A DNA stretch of 64,000 nucleotides from positions 124,001 through 188,000 of the forward strand of contig NZ_JAIWIA010000007.1 of NCBI RefSeq assembly GCF_020176695.1. The letters are read 5' to 3'. A program made the translations under genes and the position numbers. This document shows, piece by piece, positions 41,842 to 51,963 of the stretch. Source of the DNA: Massilia sp. MS-15 (lineage in GTDB: Bacteria; Pseudomonadota; Gammaproteobacteria; Burkholderiales; Burkholderiaceae_D). The notes beneath the pieces were generated by a model. That model saw only the letters and a list, made by a program, of their open reading frames with translations. It ran no database searches and was not told the origin of the DNA. Each line of letters opens with the position of its first letter. Positions within the stretch are counted from its first letter, which is position 1.

Positions 41842-42636
41842 TTGAACATCACCATCAACGACGAATTGCGGGCCTTCGTCGACCCGCTCACCGACATCGA
41901 ATACGCCGCGCTCGAACGCAGCCTGCTGGCCGAAGGCTGCCGCGATGCGCTGGTCCTGTGGCGCGACACCCTGATCGACGGCCATAACCGCTACGAGATC
42001 TGCCAGAAGCACGGCATTCCCTTCCGCACTGTCCACAACAACAACTTCGCCTCGATCGACGAAGTGATGCTGTGGATGATCGACAACCACCTGGCGCGGC
42101 GCAGCGTGTCGGACTTCCAGCGCGGCGTGCTGGCGCTCAAGAAGAAGGAAATCGTCACCGCGCGCATGGCCGAGCAGCTGGCCAAGGAACCGCCCAAGCC
42201 GGAAGCGGACGATCTCGATGCGCGTCCGCCCCCGCCCTGGAACACCCGGGAAGAAGTGGCGAAGGCCGCGCGCGTGTCGGCCAATACGATCAGCCAGATC
42301 GAACGCATCCAGAAGGCGGCCACGCCCGAGTTGCGCGAGGCGGTGCGCGCTGGCACCATCTCGATCAATGCCGCCGCCAACGTGGCCCAGCTGCCGGAAG
42401 ACGTGCAGAAGGCGGCCGTGGCCGGCGGACGCAAGGAATTGCAGCAGGCCGCGCGCCAGGTGCGCGAGCAGAAGATGGCGACCCGTCCCAGGAAAGAAGT
42501 GCCGGCCGGCGACCCGGCCGACGAGCTGGCCGCCGCGCGCGCCGAGATCGCGAACCTGAAGGACCGCGTCGCGACCCTGCTGACCGAGAACGAGGTCCTC
42601 AGGCAGCGCCTGGTGCACGCGGGCGCCGCGCAGTAG
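41842..42636 (+). CDS. ParB-like nuclease-fold/partition-type protein
   Basis: A 264-residue protein. The only credible start is TTG 41842 with AAGAGGA 8 bases upstream; further upstream the frame runs into the tRNA. Residues 40-60 carry the ParB-type LIDGHNRYEICQKHGIPF. The middle has a helix-turn-helix-like stretch (TREEVAKAARVSANTISQIE) and helices as in ParB/RepB. The C-terminus is a coiled coil (ADELAAARAEIANLKDRVAT). No parA or parS-like repeat is adjacent, so a chromosome-partition role is unlikely. Proteins of this kind often belong to plasmids or integrated elements. Confidence 0.8.
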   Translation: MNITINDELRAFVDPLTDIEYAALERSLLAEGCRDALVLWRDTLIDGHNRYEICQKHGIPFRTVHNNNFASIDEVMLWMIDNHLARRSVSDFQRGVLALKKKEIVTARMAEQLAKEPPKPEADDLDARPPPPWNTREEVAKAARVSANTISQIERIQKAATPELREAVRAGTISINAAANVAQLPEDVQKAAVAGGRKELQQAARQVREQKMATRPRKEVPAGDPADELAAARAEIANLKDRVATLLTENEVLRQRLVHAGAAQ

Positions 42637-42690
42637 TACGGCAGGCGGGCCGAACCGCAGCAGCACGACAACAAACACAAGGAGACATGC

Positions 42691-44964
42691 ATGCACACCC
42701 GCCGGATCCCGCCACGCTTCTTCCCGTCCCTGCTGCCGGCAGTCCTCGCCTGCGCCTTCGGCGCCGCCGCACCCGCTGCCCTGGCGGCGCCTGCGGGCCC
42801 GGCGGCCGCGGCTTCCGGCCAGAAGGCCAGCGCGGCCGACCTGGCACGCTGGAAGCAGACGGCGGCGCGGGTGAGCATCCTGCGCGACAAGTGGGGCATT
42901 CCGCACGTGTTCGGCAAGCGCGACGCGGACGCGGTGTTTGGCCTGCTGTACGCCCAGGCCGAGGACGATTTCAATCGTATCGAGCTCAACTACATCAATG
43001 CGATGGGCCGCCTGGCCGAGGTCGAGGGAGAGAAGGAAATCTGGCGCGACCTGCGCATGAAGCTCTACATCCAGCCCGCCGCGCTGCAGGCGCAATACGC
43101 CGCCAGCCCGGCCTGGCTGAAGGAGCTGATGCATGCCTTCGCCGACGGCCTGAACTACTACCTGCATACCCACCCGGAAGTGAGGCCCAAGCTGATCACC
43201 CGCTTCGAGCCCTGGATGGCCCTGAGCTTCAGCGAGGGCAGCATCGGCGGCGACATCGAGTCGATCGACCTGAAGGAACTGGAGCGCTTCTACGGCAAGC
43301 GGCCGCAGGCGACCATCGCCGCGCAGCCAGCCACGGTGGCGGCACGGGACAAGGGCTTCGACAGCGAACCGCGCGGCTCGAACGGCTTCGCGATCGCGCC
43401 CAGGCTGTCCCGCTCCGGCCATGCGCTGCTCCTGATCAACCCGCACACCTCCTTCTACTTCCGCCCGGAAGTGCACATGGTCAGTGAAGAAGGCCTGAAC
43501 GCTTATGGTGCCGTCACCTGGGGCCAGTTCTTCATCTACCAGGGCTTCAACGACAAGACCGGCTGGATGCATACCTCGGGTGGCGGCGACGTCATCGACG
43601 AGTACCTGGAAACCGTGGTCGAGCGGAACGGCCGCTTCTTCTACAAGTACGGAGACGGCGAGCGGGCGCTGCGCGCGGTGCCGGTGACGCTGCCCTACAG
43701 GACCGCATCCGGCGCGCTGGCAAGCCGCACGCTCACGGCCTACTTCAGCCACCACGGCCCGGTGGTACGGGAAGAGGGCGGCCGCTGGGTGGCCGTCAAG
43801 ATGATGGATGAGCCGCTCAAGGCGCTCACCCAGTCGTATACCCGTACCAAGGCACGCGACTACGACAGCTTCTACAGGGCGATGCAGCTGCGCACCAATT
43901 CCTCGAACAACACGGTGTACGCGGACGCGCAGGGCAATATCGCCTACTTCCACGGCAATTTCATCCCGAAGCGCGACCCCCGCTTCGACTGGAGCAAGCC
44001 GGTCGACGGCAGCAGCCCGGCCACCGAATGGCAGGGACTGCACGAGATCAAGGACACCATTACCCTGTTCAATCCGGCCAGTGGGTATATCTCGAACACG
44101 AACAACTGGCCCTTCAGCGCCTCCGGCGCCAGCAGCCCGAAGCGCCAGGACTATCCTGACTACATGTGGTCGCTGCCCGAGAACGCCCGCGGCCGCCATG
44201 CCGAGCGCGTGCTGCGCAATGCCGCCGGCTTCACCCTCGACAGCCTGGTGGCGGCCGCCTATGACAGCTACCTGAGCGCCTTCGAACCCCTGGTGCCGCA
44301 GCTGCTGAAGGACTACGACGCGCTCGCGGCCGGCGACCCGCGCAGGGCGCGGCTGGGCCAGCAGGTGGCGGCGCTGCGCGGCTGGGACCTGCGCTTCGGC
44401 GTCGCCTCGGTGCCGACCTCCCTGGCGGTATACTGGGGCCAGGACATGGTCGCCCAGCACGCGCCGCGCGCCCGCGCCGCCGGCACGCCGGTGGTCGACT
44501 ACATCGCCAGCGGCCTGAACGCGGAGGAGCGACTGGCCTCGCTCGAGCGCGCGTCGGACCGGCTCACGGCCGACTTCGGCACCTGGCGCACGCCCTGGGG
44601 CGAGATCAACCGCTTCCAGCGGCTGAGCGGCGACATCGAGCAGCAGTACGACGACAGCAAGCCGAGCTGGCCGGTCGGCTTTACCTCGGCCAACTGGGGC
44701 TCGCTGGCCTCGTTCGGCATGGTCGCCAAGCAAAAAACCAAGCGCATCTACGGCGACCGTGGCAACAGCTTCGTGGCCGTGGTGGAGTTCGGACCGCGGG
44801 TGCGCGCCCGGAGTATCCTGGCGGGCGGCAACAGCAACAACCCGGCCTCGAAGCACTTCGCCGACCAGGCCGGGATGTACAGCCGTGGCGAGTTCAAGGA
44901 GGTGCTGTTCTACAAGGAAGACATCGAGAAGCACCTCGAGCGCCGCTACCACCCCGGCGAGTAG
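42691..44964 (+). CDS. Exported penicillin-acylase family (S45) N-terminal nucleophile hydrolase
   Basis: A 757-residue precursor with AAGGAG before the ATG and a signal peptide (to about residue 33). Like other S45 enzymes it should be cut autocatalytically into alpha and beta subunits, with Ser230 in EPRGSNGFAI becoming the beta-chain N-terminal nucleophile. NPHTSFYFRPEVHMVS and the later asparagine-containing RTNSSNNTVYADAQGN fit the oxyanion and stabilising segments. Substrates in the family include beta-lactams, cyclic lipopeptides and N-acyl-homoserine lactones; which applies here is unknown. Located in the periplasm. Confidence 0.93.
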   Translation: MHTRRIPPRFFPSLLPAVLACAFGAAAPAALAAPAGPAAAASGQKASAADLARWKQTAARVSILRDKWGIPHVFGKRDADAVFGLLYAQAEDDFNRIELNYINAMGRLAEVEGEKEIWRDLRMKLYIQPAALQAQYAASPAWLKELMHAFADGLNYYLHTHPEVRPKLITRFEPWMALSFSEGSIGGDIESIDLKELERFYGKRPQATIAAQPATVAARDKGFDSEPRGSNGFAIAPRLSRSGHALLLINPHTSFYFRPEVHMVSEEGLNAYGAVTWGQFFIYQGFNDKTGWMHTSGGGDVIDEYLETVVERNGRFFYKYGDGERALRAVPVTLPYRTASGALASRTLTAYFSHHGPVVREEGGRWVAVKMMDEPLKALTQSYTRTKARDYDSFYRAMQLRTNSSNNTVYADAQGNIAYFHGNFIPKRDPRFDWSKPVDGSSPATEWQGLHEIKDTITLFNPASGYISNTNNWPFSASGASSPKRQDYPDYMWSLPENARGRHAERVLRNAAGFTLDSLVAAAYDSYLSAFEPLVPQLLKDYDALAAGDPRRARLGQQVAALRGWDLRFGVASVPTSLAVYWGQDMVAQHAPRARAAGTPVVDYIASGLNAEERLASLERASDRLTADFGTWRTPWGEINRFQRLSGDIEQQYDDSKPSWPVGFTSANWGSLASFGMVAKQKTKRIYGDRGNSFVAVVEFGPRVRARSILAGGNSNNPASKHFADQAGMYSRGEFKEVLFYKEDIEKHLERRYHPGE

Positions 44965-45006
44965 GATGGAGGCGCAACGCTGCTGCACCCACCAGGAGAA
45001 ACCGGT

Positions 45007-45561
45007 ATGCGCATGAGCGAGCGGCACAAGATGTTGGCGGAGGAAGCTTACGATGCCGGCGACCCCGAGCTGGTGGCCGAGCAGGCCTTGACCGCCGCCT
45101 GGCTGGCGCGCTACAACGCCGCGCTCGGCCAGCCGGTCGCGGTCTGGCGCACGCTGCTGGCCGAGCGCCTGGCCGGCATCGGGGAGGGCAGTATCGTGCG
45201 CCCGCCCTTTCATTGCGACTATGGCTGGAACATCCGGCTCGGTAGCCGCGTCTTTCTCAACTTCAATTGCGTCATCCTCGACGTGCTCCCGGTCACCATC
45301 GGCGACGACACGCGTATCGGCCCGGCGGTGCAGATCTACACCGCCGCGCATCCGCTCGATGCGCGCATGCGCCGTGACGGCCGCGAATCGGGCCGTCCGG
45401 TGACGATCGGCAGCAACGTCTGGATCGGCGGTGGCGCCATCATCCTGCCCGGCCTGCGCATCGGCGACGATGCCGTGATCGGGGCCGGCAGCGTCGTCAC
45501 CCGCGACGTGCCGGTGGGCGCGCGCGTGGCCGGCAACCCGGCCCGTTTTCTCACCGGCTGA
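45007..45561 (+). CDS. Maltose/galactoside O-acetyltransferase family protein
   Basis: A 184-residue left-handed beta-helix acetyltransferase. The N-terminal MSERHKMLAEEAYDAGDPEL is the Mac domain of maltose acetyltransferases. Hexapeptide repeats follow, with the catalytic histidine in YTAAHPLD and the closing VWIGGGAIILPGLRIGDDAV and VAGNPAR. It transfers acetyl from acetyl-CoA to a sugar hydroxyl. AGGAGAAA precedes the ATG at 45007; 45013 is an alternative. It lies 42 bases after the acylase gene and may be co-transcribed. Confidence 0.93.
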   Translation: MRMSERHKMLAEEAYDAGDPELVAEQALTAAWLARYNAALGQPVAVWRTLLAERLAGIGEGSIVRPPFHCDYGWNIRLGSRVFLNFNCVILDVLPVTIGDDTRIGPAVQIYTAAHPLDARMRRDGRESGRPVTIGSNVWIGGGAIILPGLRIGDDAVIGAGSVVTRDVPVGARVAGNPARFLTG

Positions 45562-45610
45562 GCTCTCCCGAGGCCCCTGGAAGCGCTGGTGCCGGGCCCG
45601 GGCCGCTTGT

Positions 45611-45616
45611 TATAAT
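45611..45616 (+). promoter_or_regulatory. -10 element upstream of tdk
   Basis: A perfect TATAAT lies 42 bases upstream of the GTG start of the thymidine kinase gene in an otherwise GC-rich gap. No convincing -35 box is seen at the expected distance (GGTGCC). Confidence 0.55.
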
Positions 45617-45657
45617 CGAGCAATTCGCAACATCCATCCGCAGTCCAGGGCAGCCCC

Positions 45658-46209
45658 GTGGCAAAACTCTATTTCAGGTATTCGGCGATGAACGCCGGCA
45701 AATCGACCGCCCTGTTGCAGGTCGCGCACAACTACGAAGAGCAGGGCCAGCAGGTCAAGCTGTACACGGCGGCGATCGACAACCGCTACGGCGTCGGCCT
45801 GATCACGTCGCGCCTCGGTCCCCAGCGCCAGGTCGACCTGTTCGACGGCGAGACCGATTTCCTGGCCAGTGCCCCGCCGGTGGCCTGCATCCTGGTCGAC
45901 GAAGCCCAGTTCCTCAGTACCGGCCAGGTGCAGCAGCTGCACCAGGTGGCGCAGGTGCGTGGCATTCCCGTCATCTGCTATGGCCTGCGCAGCGACTTCC
46001 GCGGCGAGCCCTTTCCCGGCTCGGCCTACCTGCTGGCGCTGGCCGACGACATCGAGGAAATCAAGAACATCTGCACCTGCGGCAAGAAGGCGACCATGAA
46101 CATCCGCGTCGACGCGCAAGGGCGCCGCATCCGCGAAGGCGAGCAGGTCAGCATCGGCGGCAACGAAAGCTACCGCCAGGCCTGCGGCCGCTGCTTCTAC
46201 GCGCGCTAG
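45658..46209 (+). CDS. tdk: Thymidine kinase
   Basis: A 183-residue type II thymidine kinase, salvaging thymidine to dTMP with ATP. Start GTG 45658 is set by the conserved AKLYFRYSAMNAGKST beginning (P-loop NAGKST). Further motifs: CILVDEAQFL (Walker B plus the catalytic E), CYGLRSDFRGEPFPGS, and the structural zinc cysteines CTCGKKA...CGRCF. Its length and order match the E. coli-type enzyme. It is followed 39 bases later by a membrane protein gene. Confidence 0.97.
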   Translation: MAKLYFRYSAMNAGKSTALLQVAHNYEEQGQQVKLYTAAIDNRYGVGLITSRLGPQRQVDLFDGETDFLASAPPVACILVDEAQFLSTGQVQQLHQVAQVRGIPVICYGLRSDFRGEPFPGSAYLLALADDIEEIKNICTCGKKATMNIRVDAQGRRIREGEQVSIGGNESYRQACGRCFYAR

Positions 46210-46248
46210 GATTTCCCGGCCGGGCCCCGGCCGCATGGCGCACACGCG

Positions 46249-46782
46249 ATGACCGACATCCTGCTCTACCTGCTGCCTTCGGCCGCGCTGGCCCTGCTGC
46301 TCTGGATCGGCTCGGGCGCGCATCCGGTGTTCTTCGTGTTCACCGCGGCCGGCACCCTGTGCCACGAGCTGGCGCATTTCTCGGTGGGCCTGCTGACCAA
46401 TGCCGAGCCGGTCGGCCTGAGCGTGCTGCCGCGCCGCATCAAGGCCGCGCGCGGGGCAGGGGGCAAGGCACACAACTGGGAGCTCGGTTCGGTCACCTTC
46501 GCCAACCTGCGCTGGTACAACGCGGCCCCGAGCGCGCTGGCGCCGCTCCTGGTGCTGGCCCTGCCTTTCCTGGTGGCCTGGTGGCGTACCCGCCATGGCT
46601 GGACCTTCGAGGCGCTCGACCTCGCCCTGACCCTGCTGCTGGCGCCGCAATTTCTGTCGTTCTGGCCTTCGCCGGTCGACTGGCGCCTGGCGGCGCGGTC
46701 CTGGCCCTGGATTCCCGTGCTCGCCCTTGCCGGCCTGGCCACGCTATATGGCGCGGACCTGCTCCGGCTTGTCAAAGCGTGA
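46249..46782 (+). CDS. Integral membrane protein with HExxH motif (M50-like)
   Basis: A 177-residue protein with four or five hydrophobic segments. LCHELAHFSVGLL inside an early segment is an HExxH zinc motif buried in the membrane, as in site-2-type proteases, but the usual second motif (NxxPxxxLDG) is missing and only a SPVDW segment is seen in a late loop. Activity is therefore unproven. It follows tdk, probably co-transcribed. Confidence 0.75.
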   Translation: MTDILLYLLPSAALALLLWIGSGAHPVFFVFTAAGTLCHELAHFSVGLLTNAEPVGLSVLPRRIKAARGAGGKAHNWELGSVTFANLRWYNAAPSALAPLLVLALPFLVAWWRTRHGWTFEALDLALTLLLAPQFLSFWPSPVDWRLAARSWPWIPVLALAGLATLYGADLLRLVKA

Positions 46783-46952
46783 ACGCCTGGCTTATGGGAT
46801 CCTTAATTACCCGGCGCAAATGAACAAATGGCGGCTCTGCCTCGGGCTGGCTTCCTGTAGAATGGGCCGCAAAAGGCGTATTGACCGGCCGGCTCCATGC
46901 CCGCTGTCCCGGATGCGCCGAGCACCGTAATTTCGTTTCGGAGAGACGACGA

Positions 46953-49283
46953 ATGAAGAAGCACCACCTGTTCATGGCCGCCATGGCCTTCGCGATGTCC
47001 GCCCATGTGGTGACTGCCCAGCCCGAGAAGGCCGCAGCAGTGGCCGCGCTCGCTCCAGCCAAGGCGCCTGCCGGCGCTCCGGGCGTCACGGCCGCGGCCG
47101 GCGCCGGGTCGGTGGCCGCCTCGCTGCAGCTGAAACCCCTCGCCGAACAGACCCAGGCAGCCCTGTGGGCTTCGCGCGTGCTGGGCCGCTACCATTACAA
47201 GGCGATGCCGCTCGACGACGCCATGTCGCAGAAGATCTTCGACAATTTCTTCGAGACCCTCGACAACCAGAAGCTGTACTTCACCCAGGCTGACATGGAT
47301 GGCTTCGCGCCCATGCGCACCAGGATGGATGACGCGATCAACAACGAGAACCTGTCGGTGCCGTTCGCCATCTACAACCTGTACCAGCAGCGCTTCACCG
47401 AGCGCATGAACTACGCGCGCCAGCTGCTCAAGACCCGGCCCGACTTCAGCCTCGATGAATCGTTCGAGCTCGACCGCGAAAAGTCGCCCTGGGCCAAGAG
47501 CGAGGATGAAGTGCGCGACCTGTGGCGCAAGCGTGTCAAGAACGACTGGCTGCGCCTGAAGCTGGCGGGCAAGGAAGAAAAAGCGATCCGCGAGACCCTC
47601 GACAAGCGCTACGAGAACAACATCACGCGGATTCGCAAGCTGAACAACGAGGATGTGTTCCAGATGTTCATGGACTCGTACGCCACCGCGATCGAGCCGC
47701 ACACCAACTACCTCGGTCCGCGCTCGGCCGACAACTTCGACATCGCGATGCGGCTGTCGCTGGAAGGCATCGGCGCCGTGCTGCAGACGCGCGACGAGTA
47801 CACCATCATTCGCGAGATCGTGCCGGGCAGCCCGGCGGCCCTGTCGGGCAAGCTGAAGGTGGGTGACCGCATCGTCGGCGTGGCCCAGGGCAACGGTCCG
47901 TTCACGGACGTGCTGGGCTGGCGCATCGACGACGTGGTGCAACTGGTACGCGGCAAGAAAGACTCGACCGTGCGCCTGGACGTGGTGCCCGGCGATGCCG
48001 GCCCCGACGCCAAGCATGTCACCGTCACCATGGTGCGCAAGAAGATCAGCATGGAAGAGCAGGCCGCCAAGAAGTCGGTCATCGAGGTCCAGGATGGCGC
48101 CGCCAAGCGCCGTGTCGGCGTCATCTCGCTGCCGACCTTCTATCTCGACTTCGAGGCGCGCCGCCGCGGCGACAAGGACTTCCGCAGCGCCACCCGCGAC
48201 GTGGCCCGCATTCTCGGCGAACTCAAGAAAGAGAAAGTCGACAATGTCCTGATCGACCTGCGTAACAACGGCGGCGGTTCGCTTACCGAAGCGATCGAAC
48301 TGACCGGCCTGTTCATCGACAAGGGTCCGGTGGTGCAGCAGCGCGATGCCCAGGGCCGCATCGAGGTGGAAGCCGACCAGCAGCCCGGCCTGGCCTGGGA
48401 CGGCCCGATGGGCGTGCTGATCAACCGCGGCTCGGCGTCGGCTTCCGAGATCTTCGCGGCCGCGATCCAGGATTATGGACGCGGCCTCGTGATCGGCGAA
48501 CCAAGCTTCGGCAAGGGCACGGTACAGACCCTGGTCGACCTCGACCGCTTCTCGCCGGCCGAGAAAGTGCGCTACGGCGAACTGAAGATGACCATCGCCC
48601 AGTTCTTCCGTATCAACGGCGGCACCACCCAGCTGCGCGGCGTGACGCCGGACATCAAGCTGCCGGTGCTGTCGGATGTGGACAGCTTCGGCGAGTCCTC
48701 GTATGACAATGCCTTGCCCTGGGTGGCGATCAAGCCGGCCAACTACGTGCCTGCGGGCGACCTGAAGGAGCTGATCGGCCCGCTGCAGCAGCGCCATCAG
48801 GCGCGCATTGCCAAGGACAAGGAGTTCCAGTTCCTGCAGGAAGACATCGCCGAAGTGCTGCGCATCCGCAAGGAGAATTCAGTCTCCCTGAACGAAGCGG
48901 TGCGCCGCAAGGAATTCGATGCCCAGGATGCACGGGCCAGGATGCGCGAAGCCCGACTGGCCGGCGCCAGCGGCACCAGCAGCGACGAACCGGTTGCCGG
49001 TCCGGCCAGCAAGGAAGCGCGCGGCAAGGTGCCGGAGCCGACCAAGCCGGCCAAGGCCGTGACCGCCGTGCGCGGCGCTCCGCGCCAGGACGACGGCCTG
49101 CAGTTCGACGAGCGCGATCTGCAGTCGGAACTGGCGGCCGAAAAGGCGGCCAAGGACGCCAAGGACATCCTGCTGCAGGAAGCGGCTCACGTCCTGGCCG
49201 ACGAAGTCGGCATGCTGCGCACCGATAGCCGCATGGCATCGCGCGCCATGCCCTACATGGCGTCGCCACGCGCCGGAAATTAA
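46953..49283 (+). CDS. prc: Tail-specific protease Prc (S41), periplasmic
   Basis: A 776-residue periplasmic protease degrading proteins with nonpolar C-termini and trimming envelope proteins. ATG 46953 follows GGAGAGA and gives a signal peptide (cleavage near VTA|QPE). The Prc-specific N-terminal domain (YHYKAMPLDDAMSQ, NFFETLDNQKLYFTQ) is followed by a PDZ domain (IREIVPGSPAALSGKLKVGD). The S41 catalytic core holds the Ser within GSASASEIF (around residue 496) and the Lys in SFGKGTVQT. The C-terminal region (DUF3340-like) is complete apart from a variable Ala/Lys-rich stretch. In E. coli Prc also turns over the peptidoglycan hydrolase MepS. Confidence 0.95.
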   Translation: MKKHHLFMAAMAFAMSAHVVTAQPEKAAAVAALAPAKAPAGAPGVTAAAGAGSVAASLQLKPLAEQTQAALWASRVLGRYHYKAMPLDDAMSQKIFDNFFETLDNQKLYFTQADMDGFAPMRTRMDDAINNENLSVPFAIYNLYQQRFTERMNYARQLLKTRPDFSLDESFELDREKSPWAKSEDEVRDLWRKRVKNDWLRLKLAGKEEKAIRETLDKRYENNITRIRKLNNEDVFQMFMDSYATAIEPHTNYLGPRSADNFDIAMRLSLEGIGAVLQTRDEYTIIREIVPGSPAALSGKLKVGDRIVGVAQGNGPFTDVLGWRIDDVVQLVRGKKDSTVRLDVVPGDAGPDAKHVTVTMVRKKISMEEQAAKKSVIEVQDGAAKRRVGVISLPTFYLDFEARRRGDKDFRSATRDVARILGELKKEKVDNVLIDLRNNGGGSLTEAIELTGLFIDKGPVVQQRDAQGRIEVEADQQPGLAWDGPMGVLINRGSASASEIFAAAIQDYGRGLVIGEPSFGKGTVQTLVDLDRFSPAEKVRYGELKMTIAQFFRINGGTTQLRGVTPDIKLPVLSDVDSFGESSYDNALPWVAIKPANYVPAGDLKELIGPLQQRHQARIAKDKEFQFLQEDIAEVLRIRKENSVSLNEAVRRKEFDAQDARARMREARLAGASGTSSDEPVAGPASKEARGKVPEPTKPAKAVTAVRGAPRQDDGLQFDERDLQSELAAEKAAKDAKDILLQEAAHVLADEVGMLRTDSRMASRAMPYMASPRAGN

Positions 49284-49326
49284 GGGCTGGCGCCAAAGGC
49301 GCCAATTCCCTACCGGGTCACCGGCT

Positions 49327-49362
49327 CATGGCCGGGTCTTGCTGATGCGAGACCCGGCCATG
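49327..49362 (+). terminator. Intrinsic terminator after prc
   Basis: A perfect 13-base stem, CATGGCCGGGTCT (49327-49339) and its complement (49350-49362), 10-base loop, then TTCGTTT. The T-tract is short, so efficiency is uncertain. Confidence 0.7.
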
Positions 49363-49553
49363 TTCGTTTAATGCTGCTTATGTGCGTTATCGCACGTTAC
49401 AAAAGGAAAGAAATTTCTTCAAATCACGGTTTTTATCGATTTTCATGCCCCGCGCGCGCTTGAGTTCGATCAAACGCTGTCATTTTTACAGCTGTGATAG
49501 CATGAATCTACCATTGCAATAGTCATAATTGATCAAGCTTAGGAGTGAACGCC

Positions 49554-50621
<1,068 letters not shown>

Positions 50622-50750
50622 TCGCGCTTCCAGCGGGATGGCAGCGGCCATCCCGCACCTTTGCAAACTTCCCAACGCAGCGCCAAACCTGTCGGGTACA
50701 ATCCTCGTGAACGACCGTGCTTTTTAAGGCGGCAAGCACAAGGAGACGAC

Positions 50751-51953
50751 ATGGACCTGCACTACACGGACGAGGACCTGGCCTTTCGCGACCAGGTCCG
50801 CGCCTTCCTCGATACCCATTTGCCGAGCGAGATACAGGCCAAGGTGCGCAAGCACCTCAGGCTGGGCAAGGATGACTACGTGCGCTGGCACCGACTCCTC
50901 GCCAGGCAGGGCTGGGTGGCGCCGGGCTGGCCCGTGGAATTCGGCGGACCCGGATGGACGCCGGTGCAGCGCCACATCTTCGAGGACGAGTGCGCCCGCG
51001 CCGGCACCCCGCGCATCATGCCCTTCGGGATCGACATGGTCGCGCCCGTCATCATGGCCTTTGGCAGCCAGCAGCAGAAGGACTACTTCCTGCCGCGCAT
51101 CCTGTCCTGCGAGGACTGGTGGTGCCAGGGCTACTCGGAGCCGGGCGCGGGCTCGGACCTCGCCTCGCTCAAGACCACGGCCGTGCGCCATGCCGACCCC
51201 GGGGGCGACTACTACCTCGTCAATGGCCAGAAGACCTGGACCACGCTGGCCCAGCATGCCGACATGATCTTCTGCCTGGTGCGTACCGATCCTGCCGTGC
51301 GCAAGCAGGAAGGCATCTCCTTCCTGCTGATCGACATGCATTCGCCCGGCGTCACGGTGCGGCCGATCATCATGCTCGACGAAGACCATGAAGTGAACGA
51401 AGTCTTCTTCGACAACGTCCGGGTACCGGCGGCCAACCTGGTGGGCGAGGAAAACCGCGGCTGGACCTATGCCAAGTACCTGCTGGGCCACGAGCGCACC
51501 GGCATCGCGGCGGTCGGGCGCAGCAAGCGCGAGCTGGCTTTCCTGAAGCGCCTCGCGCGGCGCGAGCAGAAGAACGGCCGTCCGCTGCTGGAAGACCCGC
51601 TGTTCGGCGCCAAGGTGGCCGAACTCGAGATCGAGCTGATGGCGCTCGAGATGACGGTGCTGCGGGTGCTGGGCAGCAGGCGCCAGGCGCCCGGCCCCGA
51701 AGCCTCGCTGCTGAAGGTGCGTGGCACCGACATCCAGCAAAGCCTCACCGAACTGATGCTGGAAGCGGCCGGCCCGATGGCGCTGCCTTTCGATCCGGCC
51801 TACCTGGAAGGCGAGCATGAACACAGCGTCGGCGGCGACGACGATGCCGCGCCGCTCGCCTCGTACTACTTCAACTACCGCAAGACCTCCATCTACGGGG
51901 GCTCGAACGAAATCCAGCGCAACATCATCACCCAGATGATCCTGGGGCTGTAA
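50751..51953 (+). CDS. Acyl-CoA dehydrogenase, first gene of a four-gene acyl-CoA operon
   Basis: A 400-residue flavoprotein of the FadE-like acyl-CoA dehydrogenase family. Visible are the FAD/substrate segments WCQGYSEPGAGSDLASLKT and NGQKTWTTLAQHAD, and the C-terminal RKTSIYGGSNEIQRNII signature. AAGGAG precedes the ATG. It is followed after 10 bases by a second acyl-CoA dehydrogenase and two MaoC-fold genes. Paired dehydrogenase genes of this kind can form alpha2beta2 enzymes acting on branched or steroid acyl-CoAs (as the mycobacterial ChsE proteins do); whether this holds here is inference. Confidence 0.93.
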   Translation: MDLHYTDEDLAFRDQVRAFLDTHLPSEIQAKVRKHLRLGKDDYVRWHRLLARQGWVAPGWPVEFGGPGWTPVQRHIFEDECARAGTPRIMPFGIDMVAPVIMAFGSQQQKDYFLPRILSCEDWWCQGYSEPGAGSDLASLKTTAVRHADPGGDYYLVNGQKTWTTLAQHADMIFCLVRTDPAVRKQEGISFLLIDMHSPGVTVRPIIMLDEDHEVNEVFFDNVRVPAANLVGEENRGWTYAKYLLGHERTGIAAVGRSKRELAFLKRLARREQKNGRPLLEDPLFGAKVAELEIELMALEMTVLRVLGSRRQAPGPEASLLKVRGTDIQQSLTELMLEAAGPMALPFDPAYLEGEHEHSVGGDDDAAPLASYYFNYRKTSIYGGSNEIQRNIITQMILGL

Positions 51954-51963
51954 GGAGAATCCC

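Noticed and set aside
41593..45351. 1252-codon minus-strand open frame across tRNA-Leu and the acylase
   Set aside because: It runs through a tRNA gene and opposite a motif-complete S45 acylase; a shadow frame.
49382..49419. GTGCG-TTAT-CGCAC dyad and AAGAAATTTCTT palindrome upstream of the PEP-CTERM gene as a sigma-54/PrsR site
   Set aside because: PEP-CTERM genes are often sigma-54 dependent, but no GG-N10-GC element is present in the 270-base leader, so the palindromes cannot be assigned to a regulator.
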